NCBI GenBank assembly: GCA_021228405.1
Contig: JAJQRF010000001.1
Location: 124,001-188,000, forward strand
Origin: Pyrinomonadaceae bacterium
GTDB taxonomy: Bacteria; Acidobacteriota; Blastocatellia; Pyrinomonadales; Pyrinomonadaceae
Reading direction: 5' to 3'
DNA: 64,000 bases
This document shows, one piece after another, positions 27,853 to 37,377 of this stretch (its first letter is position 1; each line of letters starts with the position of its first letter). The notes under the pieces were generated by a model. The model did not search any database, was not told the origin of the DNA, and saw only the letters and a list, made by a program, of their open reading frames with translations. A program made the translations under genes and the position numbers.

Positions 27853-29535
27853 ATGAATAATAACCAAAAATCGATCGAGCGGAAGTGGTGGAAGGAAGCG
27901 GTTGTTTACCAGATTTATCCGCGTTCTTTCAAGGATTCAAACGGCGACGGCATCGGCGATCTGCGAGGGATCATCGAAAAACTCGATTACATCGAAAGTC
28001 TGGGCGTTGATGTCGTCTGGCTCAATCCGATCTTTTCCTCGCCGAACGATGACAACGGTTACGACGTTTCCGATTATCGCGCCATTATGGACGAGTTCGG
28101 CACAATGGCGGATTTCGACGAGCTTCTTGCGGGAATGCACCAACGCGGCATCAAATTAGTTCTCGATCTGGTCGTAAATCATTCCTCGGACGAACATTTC
28201 TGGTTCCGGGAAGCGAAAAAATCGCGTGATAATCCTTACCGCGATTATTATCACTGGTGGAACGAAGAAGACGGAAAACCGCCGAAACGCTGGAGTTTTT
28301 TCGATGTTAACGGCGACGCGTGGAAGTTTGACGAAACGACGAAATCCTACTATCTGCACATTTTTTCCGAAAAACAACCCGACCTGAACTGGGAAAATCC
28401 GAAATTGCGGCAGGAAGTTTACGACATCGTAAAATTCTGGTTCGACAAAGGAATCGACGGCTTCCGAATGGACGTAATCACGTTCATTTCAAAAGATTTG
28501 CCGTTCAGAGAATTACCCGAAAAATATCAGGGAAATTTCGTTCAGTATTACGCCGAAGGTCCGCATCTGCACGAATATTTGCAGGAATTCAACCGCGAAG
28601 TTTTGTCGAAATACGACATTATGACCGTTGCCGAAGGTCCGGGAACGACGACCGAAAACGTGCTCGATTTTGTTGACGAAGACCGCCGCGAGCTGAATAT
28701 GTCGTATCATTTCGACATCAGCAACCTCGGACACAAGGATTTAGCGAAAAAATTGATGTCGCCGGATGGCTGGAATTTTCTCGAATTCAAGGAAATTTTC
28801 AAAAAATGGGACGAAGTTTTCGCTGAAAAAGGTTGGGGAACGGTCTATCTCGGCAACCACGATTTTCCGCGAATGGTTTCGCGTTGGGGCAACGATTCGC
28901 CCGAATTCCGCGAAATTTCCGCGAAGATGCTGACGACGTTTCTCCTGACGATGCGCGGGACGATCTATTATTATTTCGGCGACGAACTGGGAATGACGAA
29001 CATTCGTTTCGATAATATTGCAGATTACCGCGACATTATGACCATAAATCTGCACAAACTCATTTCGTCCGAAGGCGGCGACCTGGACGAGTTTATGGAA
29101 TCGCAAAAACTCATCGCCCGCGACAACGGGCGCACGCCGTTTCAATGGAGCGATTCTGAAAATGCAGGATTTACGAGCGGAACGCCGTGGCTCAAAGTCA
29201 ATCCGAATTATCCGGAAATCAATGCCGAAGCGCAGGAAAAAGACGAAAATTCCGTTTTGAATTATTTCCGAAAAATGATTCGTTTCCGTAAGGAAAATGA
29301 AGTTTTGATCTACGGTAAAACCGAATATTTCGATCCGGAAAGCGAAAGCGTTTTTGCTTACACGCGCGGGTCGGAAGGCAGAAAATTATTGATCTTATTG
29401 AATTTTACAGACCAAATTGCGACCGCCAACGTCGGTTTCGATTATCAGTCTGCAAAATATTTGTTCGGCAATTATGAAAGTTTCGACGGCAATCTAAAGC
29501 CTTTTCAATCGGTTATTCTGGAAATTTATGAGTAA
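27853..29535 (+). CDS. Cytosolic GH13 alpha-glucosidase (oligo-1,6-glucosidase type)
   Basis: A 560-residue GH13 enzyme lacking a signal peptide. It has the N-terminal VVYQIYPRSF, the calcium-type loop DSNGDGIGD, catalytic nucleophile Asp207 (GFRMDVI), acid/base Glu261 (VAEG) and transition-state Asp337 (GNHDFPR). It ends with a small beta domain. The order and the DxFNGDG-type loop match the GH13_31 alpha-glucosidase/isomaltase group. Two close paralogues at 38893 and 41378 are lipoproteins, so this is the cytosolic member, acting on sugars brought in by the MFS carrier. The 3' end overlaps the acetyltransferase gene by 8 bp. Confidence 0.93.
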   Translation: MNNNQKSIERKWWKEAVVYQIYPRSFKDSNGDGIGDLRGIIEKLDYIESLGVDVVWLNPIFSSPNDDNGYDVSDYRAIMDEFGTMADFDELLAGMHQRGIKLVLDLVVNHSSDEHFWFREAKKSRDNPYRDYYHWWNEEDGKPPKRWSFFDVNGDAWKFDETTKSYYLHIFSEKQPDLNWENPKLRQEVYDIVKFWFDKGIDGFRMDVITFISKDLPFRELPEKYQGNFVQYYAEGPHLHEYLQEFNREVLSKYDIMTVAEGPGTTTENVLDFVDEDRRELNMSYHFDISNLGHKDLAKKLMSPDGWNFLEFKEIFKKWDEVFAEKGWGTVYLGNHDFPRMVSRWGNDSPEFREISAKMLTTFLLTMRGTIYYYFGDELGMTNIRFDNIADYRDIMTINLHKLISSEGGDLDEFMESQKLIARDNGRTPFQWSDSENAGFTSGTPWLKVNPNYPEINAEAQEKDENSVLNYFRKMIRFRKENEVLIYGKTEYFDPESESVFAYTRGSEGRKLLILLNFTDQIATANVGFDYQSAKYLFGNYESFDGNLKPFQSVILEIYE

Positions 29536-30085
29536 ATCCGAGCGCGAAAAAATGTTGGCGGGCGAGGGCTATTTTGCGATGGATGACGAACTCGGCGCGA
29601 TCAATGCGAAAGCGCAGGAACTTATTCACGCTTTCAACCATTCGCATCCGGCAAATATTCACGAACGCGCGGAAATTATCGAAAAACTTTTCGGCGCGTT
29701 CGGAAACAATTGTTTGATCAAACAGCCTTTCTTTTGCGATTACGGAAATAATATTTACATCGGCGACAATTTTTTTGCCAATTACGATTGCGTTATTTTG
29801 GATTGTAACGAAGTTCGGATCGGAAACAACGTGATGTTTGCGCCGAAAGTGCAGATTTACACGGCGTATCATCCGCTTGAACCTGAAATCCGACGAACTC
29901 AGCTCGAATACGCCTCGCCGGTCACAATCGGTGACGATGTCTGGCTCGGCGGCGGCGTGATCGTTTGTCCGAATGTCGAAATCGGCGCAGGAACGACCAT
30001 CGGCGCGGGAAGCGTCGTGACAAAAAGCATCCCGCCGGGAGTTTTTGCCGCCGGCAACCCGTGCCGTGTGATCCGGCAAATTTAG
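29528..30085 (+). CDS. maa: Maltose/galactoside O-acetyltransferase family
   Basis: A 185-residue left-handed beta-helix acetyltransferase. The N-terminal MSKSEREKMLAGEGYFAMDDEL is the Maa/LacA mac domain. Hexapeptide repeats follow (IYIGDN, VRIGNN, VTIGDD, VEIGAG), with the catalytic His in TAYHPLEP. It transfers acetyl from acetyl-CoA to a sugar 6-hydroxyl, probably maltose or glucose here, which is thought to limit accumulation of unphosphorylated sugar. It overlaps the upstream alpha-glucosidase by 8 bp. Confidence 0.9.
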   Translation: MSKSEREKMLAGEGYFAMDDELGAINAKAQELIHAFNHSHPANIHERAEIIEKLFGAFGNNCLIKQPFFCDYGNNIYIGDNFFANYDCVILDCNEVRIGNNVMFAPKVQIYTAYHPLEPEIRRTQLEYASPVTIGDDVWLGGGVIVCPNVEIGAGTTIGAGSVVTKSIPPGVFAAGNPCRVIRQI

Positions 30086-30120
30086 TTACAAAGTCGGTTA
30101 AATTATCCGAGGAAAATTTT

Positions 30121-31482
30121 ATGCGAAAGTTTTTATTGCTGACAATCGTCTTTTCTATGATTTCGTTAGTTTACGCTCAAAATCAGTATCAGCCCGTGCC
30201 ATACGTCAAGGTCAAACATCCCGAATGGGCACGCAAAGCCGTTATGTATCAGATAAATACCCGCGCATTTACGAAGGAAGGAACTTTTCGCGCCGCCGAA
30301 AAGCACCTGCCGCGATTAAAGGAACTCGGAGTTGATATTTTGTGGATTATGCCGATCAATACGATCGGCGTGAAAAACCGCAAAGGAACGCTCGGAAGTC
30401 CTTATTCGGTCAAGGATTATTATTCGGTAAATCCCGAATTCGGGACGCTCGAAGACTTTAAGCATTTCGTCAATGAAGCGCACAAACAAGGCTTTCACGT
30501 CATTCTGGATTGGGTCGCAAATCATACGGCGTGGGATAACGAATTGCAAAGCAAACATCCCGACTGGTATGACAAAGATTGGAAAGGCGATTTTCGCCCG
30601 ACTCCGTGGTGGGATTGGTCGGACATCATTAATCTCTCCTACAAATCGCCCGAACTCCGCAAATATATGACCGACGCGATGAAATATTGGGTTCGTGAAA
30701 CCGATATTGACGGTTATCGATGTGACGTTGCGGGCTTTGTTCCCGTCGATTTTTGGAACAACCTGCGCAAGGAATTAGACGAAATCAAACCCGTCTTTAT
30801 GCTTGCCGAATGGGAATCGCGCGATCTTCACGAATACGCTTTCGATATGACCTACGCGTGGACCTGGCACGAAAAAATGGTTCCGATCGTTCAGGGTAAA
30901 ACCAAAGATTTAAGCGGACTCTTCGTTTATTATTCCTGGAATGAAAGCAGTTTTCCGAAAGACGGAATCAGGATGGTCGGCACGAGCAACCACGACCAAA
31001 ACGCCTGGGAAGGCACCGATCAGGAAACCTGGGGCAAAGCGCTCAACGCGGCGACGGTTTTAACCGTCGTCGGCGAAGGAATGCCGATGATCTACAACGG
31101 TCAGGAAGCCGGACTCAACAAACGTCTGCAATTTTTTGAAAAAGACGAAATTATCTGGAAACCGCATCCGAACAACGAATTTTACAAAAAACTTTTCGCT
31201 CTGAAAAAATCCAATTCGACGCTTTTGAACTGGGGACACAATGCAACGATGAATCTCGTTCCGAATTCAAAACCCGACAAAGCTTTCAGTTTCGCGCGTC
31301 AGAACGAAAAAGACAAGATTTTCGTCGTGTTGAATTTTTCAAATTTACCTCAGACGGTTTCGTTCAGGGAAACACTTTATCACGGCGATTACACCGAATA
31401 TTTTACGAATAAAAAAGTAAAAATGGATGCAAATTCCAAATTGGTTTTACAGCCCTGGAGCTATCACGTTTTTGTAAGATGA
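30121..31482 (+). CDS. Secreted GH13 alpha-amylase-family enzyme
   Basis: A 453-residue exported GH13 protein. The ATG at 30121 is preferred over the longer in-frame start because GAGGAAAA lies in front of it and a signal peptide follows at once (LLLTIVFSMISLVYAQ). Conserved residues are nucleophile Asp202 (GYRCDVAG), acid/base Glu230 (LAEWE) and Asp292 (SNHDQN). Its C-terminal beta domain is short. It probably produces maltodextrins in the periplasm or outside. The next gene starts within its stop codon (ATGA overlap). Confidence 0.9.
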   Translation: MRKFLLLTIVFSMISLVYAQNQYQPVPYVKVKHPEWARKAVMYQINTRAFTKEGTFRAAEKHLPRLKELGVDILWIMPINTIGVKNRKGTLGSPYSVKDYYSVNPEFGTLEDFKHFVNEAHKQGFHVILDWVANHTAWDNELQSKHPDWYDKDWKGDFRPTPWWDWSDIINLSYKSPELRKYMTDAMKYWVRETDIDGYRCDVAGFVPVDFWNNLRKELDEIKPVFMLAEWESRDLHEYAFDMTYAWTWHEKMVPIVQGKTKDLSGLFVYYSWNESSFPKDGIRMVGTSNHDQNAWEGTDQETWGKALNAATVLTVVGEGMPMIYNGQEAGLNKRLQFFEKDEIIWKPHPNNEFYKKLFALKKSNSTLLNWGHNATMNLVPNSKPDKAFSFARQNEKDKIFVVLNFSNLPQTVSFRETLYHGDYTEYFTNKKVKMDANSKLVLQPWSYHVFVR

Positions 31483-32357
31483 CCGATAAATCATTCAATA
31501 TTATCGGGCTTGGCGAAATTTTGTGGGACATTCTCCCGACCGGCAAACATCTTGGAGGTGCGCCCGCAAATTTCGCCTACATTTCAAAACAACTCGGCAA
31601 CAACGGCATCGTTTTAAGCCGCGTCGGAAACGACGGATTCGGTCAGGAAATTTTAGACGAATTGAAAACGAAAAAAATTTCGACCGATTTTATTCAAATC
31701 GATGCGGAAAATCCGACGGGAACGGTTAAAGTTAAATTGGAAAACGGTCAGCCGAGTTATGAAATCGTCGAAAATGTCGCGTGGGATTTTCTCGAATTTA
31801 CCGAAAGCTGGAACGATGTTGCCGAAAGATGTGATGCGGTTTGCTTCGGTTCGCTTGCCCAACGCGGCGAAGTTTCGCGAAAAACGATTCGCAAATTTGT
31901 CGAAAAAGCCAAAGGTTTGCGGATTTTCGACGTTAATTTGCGCCGCGACTATTTTTCAAACGAGATTCTGTATGAATCCTTTCGTCTGGCTGACATCGTA
32001 AAACTAAATCACGAAGAATTACCGGTAATTTCAGGAATATTTGAGATCGAAGGCGCAAATTTAGTCAAAACTGCTGAAAGACTGCTTTCGGAATTTTCCC
32101 TAAAAATCATCTGCGTTACCCGCGGCGGAAATGGAAGTTTATTAATTACAAAAGATGCGGTTTCCGAACACGAAGGCTTAGAGATTAAAATCGCCGACAC
32201 AATCGGCGCGGGAGATTCTTTTACGGCAGGAATGACACACGGCATTTTGCGCGGCTGGACTTTAGAACAAACCAACGATTTTGCCAATAAAGTCGGCGCG
32301 TTTGTCGCTTCAAATGCAGGTGCAATGCCTGATTTTTCAAATTTTGAAAGTTTATGA
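31479..32357 (+). CDS. PfkB-family sugar kinase (fructokinase-like)
   Basis: A 292-residue ribokinase-fold kinase. Signature 1 (GGAPANFAYISKQLG) sits near residue 27 and signature 2 (DTIGAGDSFTAG) holds the catalytic base Asp246. Substrate may be fructose or glucose; PfkB fructokinases share the LGGAPANFA start. It overlaps both neighbours by 4 bp, so it is strictly part of the alpha-glucan operon. There it would phosphorylate glucose or fructose set free by the hydrolases. Confidence 0.92.
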   Translation: MTDKSFNIIGLGEILWDILPTGKHLGGAPANFAYISKQLGNNGIVLSRVGNDGFGQEILDELKTKKISTDFIQIDAENPTGTVKVKLENGQPSYEIVENVAWDFLEFTESWNDVAERCDAVCFGSLAQRGEVSRKTIRKFVEKAKGLRIFDVNLRRDYFSNEILYESFRLADIVKLNHEELPVISGIFEIEGANLVKTAERLLSEFSLKIICVTRGGNGSLLITKDAVSEHEGLEIKIADTIGAGDSFTAGMTHGILRGWTLEQTNDFANKVGAFVASNAGAMPDFSNFESL

Positions 32358-34498
32358 AAATATTGTCCGTCTTTTTACTCTTCTACATCTTTTCCGCTTC
32401 GGTTTTTGCTCAAAATATGAGTTCACCGAACGGGATTTTTTCATTTTCGTTTAAAGTAAACGATTCAGGTGAAGCCGTTTACGATCTTTTTTATAAAAGT
32501 AAACCCGTTCTCAAAGCGAGCAAGTTAGGCTTTATCATAAAAGATCAGCCCGATTTGAAAAGCGGTTTCAAGATCGTCGAAACGAAAAACGATGCGAAAA
32601 ATGAAACGTGGAATCCCGTCTGGGGTGAAGTTAAAACCATCCGCAACAATTACAATGAATTAGCGGTTACTTTAGAACAGAAAACCGACAATTTGACGCG
32701 AAAAATCATCGTTCGCTTCCGTCTATTTGATGACGGACTCGGTTTTTGCTACGAATTCCCTGTTCAGGACGGGCTTAAATATTTCACTCTGCTTGATGAA
32801 AAAACCGAATTTAATTTAACGGGCGACCATAAAACCTTTTGGATTCCGGGCGATTACGACTCGCAGGAATACGTTTACAACACGACGAAATTGAGCGGGA
32901 TAAATGCGACCAAAGGTAAATACGTCAACGAAATAGCTGTGAAATCGGTTTTCGCCGACAACGGTGTGCAAACTCCCTTGATGATGAAAACGGCGGACGG
33001 GCTTTACATCAATATTCACGAAGCCGCGCTGTTAAATTATCCGGCGATGCACATTTTTGTTGACCGTCAAAACTTTTCGCTGACATCGCATCTCGCGCCG
33101 AACGCCGTCGGAAGTGCGGCTTTTCTGCAAACTCCGATGCAAACGCCCTGGCGTACCATCATTGTTTCAGACAAAGCGGCGGACATTCTCGCCTCGAAAA
33201 TGATCCTGAACCTGAACGAACCGACCAAATACACCGACACAAGCTGGATAAAACCGCAAAAGTTCGTCGGTGTTTGGTGGGGAATGCACGTCGGAACGGA
33301 AAGCTGGAATTATGCGGACGTAAACAATGTCAAAATCGACGAAACCGACTGGAAATCCTTAAAACCGAACGGCAAACACGGCGCAAACACGGCAAACGTC
33401 AAAAAATATATCGATTTCGCCGCGAAAAACGGGATTCAGGGAGTTCTGGTCGAAGGCTGGAACGTCGGCTGGGAAGATTGGTTCGGAAATTGGAAGGAAA
33501 ACGTCTTCGATTTTATCACGCCGTATCCCGATTTCGATGTCAAAGAGCTTCAAAATTATGCCGCGAGCAAAGGCGTAAAACTCATTATGCACCACGAAAC
33601 TTCCGCGTCGGCAAGCAATTACGAACGCCGTCTGGACGAAGCGTTCCGGTTTATGAAGGCGAACGGTTATGACGCGGTGAAAACCGGATACGTCGGCAGG
33701 ATCATTCCGCGCGGCGAAAATCACGACGGGCAATGGATGGTTAATCACTACGTTCACGTCGTCAAAAAAGCTGCCGAATATAAAATTTCAGTCGATTCAC
33801 ACGAATCGGTGCGGCTGACGGGCTTGCATCGCACCTACCCGAACTGGATCGCCGCCGAAGCCGCGCGCGGAAACGAATTCAACGCGTGGAGCGAAGGAAA
33901 TCCGCCGGAACACGAAACGATCTTGCCGTTTACGCGCTTGATGGGCGGACCGATGGATTACACGCCCGGAATTTTCGAGATCAAGATGAGCAAATACGAT
34001 CCGAAAAAAACGAATCAGGTTCATACGACGTTGGCGAAACAACTTGCACTTTATGTGACGATGTATTCGCCCCTGCAAATGGCGGCTGATCTGCCCGAAA
34101 ACTACGAATCGCGGTTGGACGCGTTTCAGTTTATCAAGGATGTGGCAGTCGATTGGGACGACACAAAAATTCTCGAAGCCGAACCGGGCGATTTTTTGAC
34201 GATCGCACGAAAAGCCAAAGGAAAGAACGAATGGTTCGTCGGCGCGATCACGGATGAAAACGCGCGGACAGCAACTGCTTCGCTCGATTTTCTCGCGCCG
34301 AATATGCAGTATGTCGCAACGATTTATGCCGACGCGAAGAATGCCGACTGGGAAAAAAACCCGATGGTTTACGAAATAAAAAGCTATCTGGTCGACAGGA
34401 AAACCGCGCTGAAACTGCAATTGGCAAACGGCGGCGGTGCGGCGGTCAGCCTGAAACCCGCCACGCCCGCCGATCAGAAAAATTTGAAGAGTTACTAG
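32354..34498 (+). CDS. GH97 alpha-glucosidase, inverting (SusB-like)
   Basis: A 714-residue exported enzyme (signal peptide ends VFAQ). The N-terminal beta-sandwich runs to about residue 290, followed by a TIM barrel and a C-terminal beta domain. The residues used by Bacteroides SusB are present with the same spacing: His413 and Glu415 (MHHET), Glu484 (DSHE), Glu502 (AAEA) and Glu508 (RGNEF). These Glu residues supply calcium and the base/acid of the inverting subgroup; the retaining subgroup uses an Asp instead. It acts on alpha-1,4/1,6-glucosides in the periplasm. Its stop lies in the left copy of a 9-bp direct repeat that flanks an inserted element. Confidence 0.95.
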   Translation: MKILSVFLLFYIFSASVFAQNMSSPNGIFSFSFKVNDSGEAVYDLFYKSKPVLKASKLGFIIKDQPDLKSGFKIVETKNDAKNETWNPVWGEVKTIRNNYNELAVTLEQKTDNLTRKIIVRFRLFDDGLGFCYEFPVQDGLKYFTLLDEKTEFNLTGDHKTFWIPGDYDSQEYVYNTTKLSGINATKGKYVNEIAVKSVFADNGVQTPLMMKTADGLYINIHEAALLNYPAMHIFVDRQNFSLTSHLAPNAVGSAAFLQTPMQTPWRTIIVSDKAADILASKMILNLNEPTKYTDTSWIKPQKFVGVWWGMHVGTESWNYADVNNVKIDETDWKSLKPNGKHGANTANVKKYIDFAAKNGIQGVLVEGWNVGWEDWFGNWKENVFDFITPYPDFDVKELQNYAASKGVKLIMHHETSASASNYERRLDEAFRFMKANGYDAVKTGYVGRIIPRGENHDGQWMVNHYVHVVKKAAEYKISVDSHESVRLTGLHRTYPNWIAAEAARGNEFNAWSEGNPPEHETILPFTRLMGGPMDYTPGIFEIKMSKYDPKKTNQVHTTLAKQLALYVTMYSPLQMAADLPENYESRLDAFQFIKDVAVDWDDTKILEAEPGDFLTIARKAKGKNEWFVGAITDENARTATASLDFLAPNMQYVATIYADAKNADWEKNPMVYEIKSYLVDRKTALKLQLANGGGAAVSLKPATPADQKNLKSY

Positions 34499-34503
34499 AA
34501 TCT

Positions 34504-34613
34504 ATCTCATAAATGATTGAAGCGAGTTCAGAGTCCCTTATTTAAAAGGCTTTTCGCTGAGTATTTGCCGCCTGAAAGCAGGACTCTCAACGCTTGAAAA
34601 TTATTTATGAGAT
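34504..34613. mobile_element. MITE-like element, copy B of the dispersed family
   Basis: A 110-bp imperfect palindrome with perfect 11-bp terminal inverted repeats (ATCTCATAAAT at 34504-34514 and its complement at 34603-34613). The core (GAGTCC...GGACTC, with AAGGCTTTT) is alignable with copies at 3603 and 63898. A 9-bp direct repeat GAGTTACTA flanks it at 34489-34497 and 34614-34622. It separates the GH97 and debranching genes of the operon. It has no coding capacity, so movement would need a transposase from elsewhere. Confidence 0.6.
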
Positions 34614-34642
34614 GAGTTACTAAATTATTTTTTGATGAAACG

Positions 34643-37336
34643 ATGAAAAAATTTATAAAAATCAGTGGACGGATTTTCATACTCTGTGCATTTTTTTCGT
34701 TTCTGTTTTTGGTGAAAACGATGGCGCAAAGCGAGAATTCATTTGTTTTGAAAAAGCCTCTGCCGAAAAGCCGTCTGGAACTTTCGCGGAGAACACAGAA
34801 CGGTTCGTTTTACGATGTCATCGGGCGAAAATCGGCGGCTTTCGGCTATGAACACCGAAATATGGAAGCGTGGGTTTATCCGCTGAAAATTCTGGATGAT
34901 TTCGCGCTCGAATTTCAGATCGAAGGATATAATCTGCCGTTTCGCGCCAACGATCTGCTGACAAACATCGAAGTCCGTCCCGAAGCAACCATTTTCACTT
35001 ATTCTCACGCCGCGTTTACGGTCAAACAGATCATTTACGCGCCGGTCGAAGAGGAGGGCTTGATTTCCCTGCTCGATATTAAAACCACTCTCCCGATGAC
35101 CATCCACGTTTCATTTCGCCCAAAACTGCGCCCGATGTGGGCGGCAGGGCTGATGACACCGTTTATCGGGCAGGACGAAAAGGAAAAATACTATTTCATC
35201 GGTGAAGAATCGCAAAAATTTTACGGTATCATCGGTTCGCCCAACGCTAAAGACGTTTCTTTGATGCCCTATCAGGAAGAGCCGAAAGACGTTCCCGTTA
35301 AATATACTTTGCAGATTTCACCCGCCGATGCCGAGAAAAATTTCGTGCCGATCGTGATTGCGGCAAGCACCGCAGGACGCGAAAAAGCCGTGGCAACTTA
35401 TAAAAATCTGCTGACGAACGCGTTTTCGCTCTACGAGAAAAATGTAAAATATTACGAGAATTTTCTCGACCGGACGGCAGGCATCAAAACTCCCGACGAG
35501 CGATTGAACACGGCTTTTGCCTGGGCAAAGATCGGGGTTGAAAAAGGCGTGGCGACAAACCCGTTTCTGGGAACGGGCTTGCTCGCGGGTTTTCGGACTT
35601 CGGGCGATTCAGAGCGTCCGGGATTTGCGTGGTATTTCGGGCGCGACGCGCTCTGGACGGCGTTTGCAACGACGAGCGAAGGCGATTTTGAAACGACGAA
35701 AACAGCCATCGATTTTCTGAAAAAATTTCAGCGCGAAGACGGTAAAATTCCGCACGAAATCTCGCAAAGCGCGGCACAGTTGGATTGGTGGAAAGGCTAT
35801 CCGTATCCGTGGAATTCGGCTGATGCAACGCCGCTTTTCGTAATCGCCAACGCCGATTATTTCCGCGCTTCGGGCGATCTTGAATTTATCAAAAACAACT
35901 GGGATGCGATTCAGAAAGCCTATAAATTTACCGAAGCGACCGACAGCGACGGGAATGGTTTGATCGAAAACACGAAATTCGGTCACGGCTGGGTCGAAGG
36001 CGGCGCGCTTTATCCGCCGCACGAAGAAATTTATATGCAGGGCGTTTGGGTCGAAGCGTCGAACAATTTCGCGGAACTGGCAGAAACTCTGGGCGATAAA
36101 AAAGCCGCCGAACGCGCCCGCGCAAACGCCGAAAAATGCCGTCAGGCGATGGAAAAAACCTACTGGCTCGAAGCCAAAGGTTTTTACGCTTACGCGACGC
36201 AAATACCGCGCAAGGAACCGCTTAAAGCCGAACCCGGACCGCAACTCGAACGCCGTCAGAAACGGCTGAACGAACTGCAAAACGCGAAAATTTACGACGA
36301 GAATACGGTTTTACCCGCCGTCCCGATGTGGTGGAAAACGCTTTCGGACGAACGCGCCCAAAAACAAATCGATCAAATCGGAAGCGCGAAAATCGCGACC
36401 GATTGGGGCGCGCGGATTTTGGCGAACGATTCCGAGCTTTACGATCCGCTTTCGTATCATTACGGCTCGGTCTGGGGACTTTTTACGGGTTGGCAATCGG
36501 TCGCGGCTTACAATTACGGTCGTCCGCACGTCGGTTATCAGGCTTTGATGGCAAATTCCCTTTTGACCTACACGAACGCGCTCGGCTACGTCACCGAGCT
36601 TTTGTCCGGCGATTTCAATGCGCCGTTCGGACGTTCTTCGCACCATCAGGTCTGGTCGGAAGCAATGGTCATTTCCCCGGTTTTGCGCGGAATGCTCGGA
36701 CTTGAAACTTCCGATGCGGGAAAAACTCTGAAATTTTCACCGCAATTACCCGCCGATTGGAACGACCTTGAGGCAAAAAATATTCGCGCAGGCGATTCTG
36801 CGATAGATTTCAAACTGAAACGCGGAAACGGGAAAATGTCGATCACCGTTTCGAGAAGAAGCGGATCGGTTTCAAAACTCGTTCTGTCGCCCGCTTTTCC
36901 GCCCGATGCCGAACTCAAAAATGTTTCGGTAAATGCCAAAAAAACGCCTTTTCAAATGAAATCTCAAGGCGATATTCAACGCTCCGAGGTAAGAATCGAA
37001 CTAAACGATGCGCCGACGGAAATCGTTTTTGAATACACGGAAGGAACCGAGGTTTATTCGGTCGCGAAAAATCTGCGGACGGGAGCGGAAAGCGTCGGTT
37101 TGCGCGTTGTCAGAGTTCAGCCGCAAAAAGACGGCTTGTTTTTAATTCTGGAAGGTCGCGGCGGGCAGAATTACGATCTGAACCTGAGATCGCCGAAAAA
37201 CTTCAAGGAAATCGAAGGTGTGAAAGTTTTGAAAAATGCCGAAAATGAACGTTTTCTGCAAATTTCGTTTACCGGCGGCGAAAATGCTTATGTCAGGCGC
37301 GAGATTTTGTTGCCGTTCGCAAATCCGCGCCAATAA
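34643..37336 (+). CDS. Secreted amylo-alpha-1,6-glucosidase-like protein (GDE family)
   Basis: An 897-residue exported protein (signal peptide residues 1-28). Residues ~60-260 are a beta-sandwich; residues ~290-700 form an (alpha/alpha)6 barrel. The barrel motifs are characteristic of glycogen-debranching GDE_C/GH63-like enzymes: FAWYFGRDALWTAFA, YPWNSADATPLFVI and WVEASNNFAELA. A C-terminal beta-domain completes it. It probably removes alpha-1,6 branches from imported glycogen or amylopectin fragments. It follows GH97 after the inserted element and precedes the sugar-binding lipoprotein by 41 bp. Confidence 0.85.
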   Translation: MKKFIKISGRIFILCAFFSFLFLVKTMAQSENSFVLKKPLPKSRLELSRRTQNGSFYDVIGRKSAAFGYEHRNMEAWVYPLKILDDFALEFQIEGYNLPFRANDLLTNIEVRPEATIFTYSHAAFTVKQIIYAPVEEEGLISLLDIKTTLPMTIHVSFRPKLRPMWAAGLMTPFIGQDEKEKYYFIGEESQKFYGIIGSPNAKDVSLMPYQEEPKDVPVKYTLQISPADAEKNFVPIVIAASTAGREKAVATYKNLLTNAFSLYEKNVKYYENFLDRTAGIKTPDERLNTAFAWAKIGVEKGVATNPFLGTGLLAGFRTSGDSERPGFAWYFGRDALWTAFATTSEGDFETTKTAIDFLKKFQREDGKIPHEISQSAAQLDWWKGYPYPWNSADATPLFVIANADYFRASGDLEFIKNNWDAIQKAYKFTEATDSDGNGLIENTKFGHGWVEGGALYPPHEEIYMQGVWVEASNNFAELAETLGDKKAAERARANAEKCRQAMEKTYWLEAKGFYAYATQIPRKEPLKAEPGPQLERRQKRLNELQNAKIYDENTVLPAVPMWWKTLSDERAQKQIDQIGSAKIATDWGARILANDSELYDPLSYHYGSVWGLFTGWQSVAAYNYGRPHVGYQALMANSLLTYTNALGYVTELLSGDFNAPFGRSSHHQVWSEAMVISPVLRGMLGLETSDAGKTLKFSPQLPADWNDLEAKNIRAGDSAIDFKLKRGNGKMSITVSRRSGSVSKLVLSPAFPPDAELKNVSVNAKKTPFQMKSQGDIQRSEVRIELNDAPTEIVFEYTEGTEVYSVAKNLRTGAESVGLRVVRVQPQKDGLFLILEGRGGQNYDLNLRSPKNFKEIEGVKVLKNAENERFLQISFTGGENAYVRREILLPFANPRQ

Positions 37337-37377
37337 TTGCTTCGGCATAAAAATTCAAACATAATTTCAGTAAAAAA

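Noticed and set aside
29965-30120. N-terminal extension of the secreted GH13 gene
   Set aside because: It overlaps the acetyltransferase frame, and a good ribosome site plus signal peptide at 30121 mark the true start.
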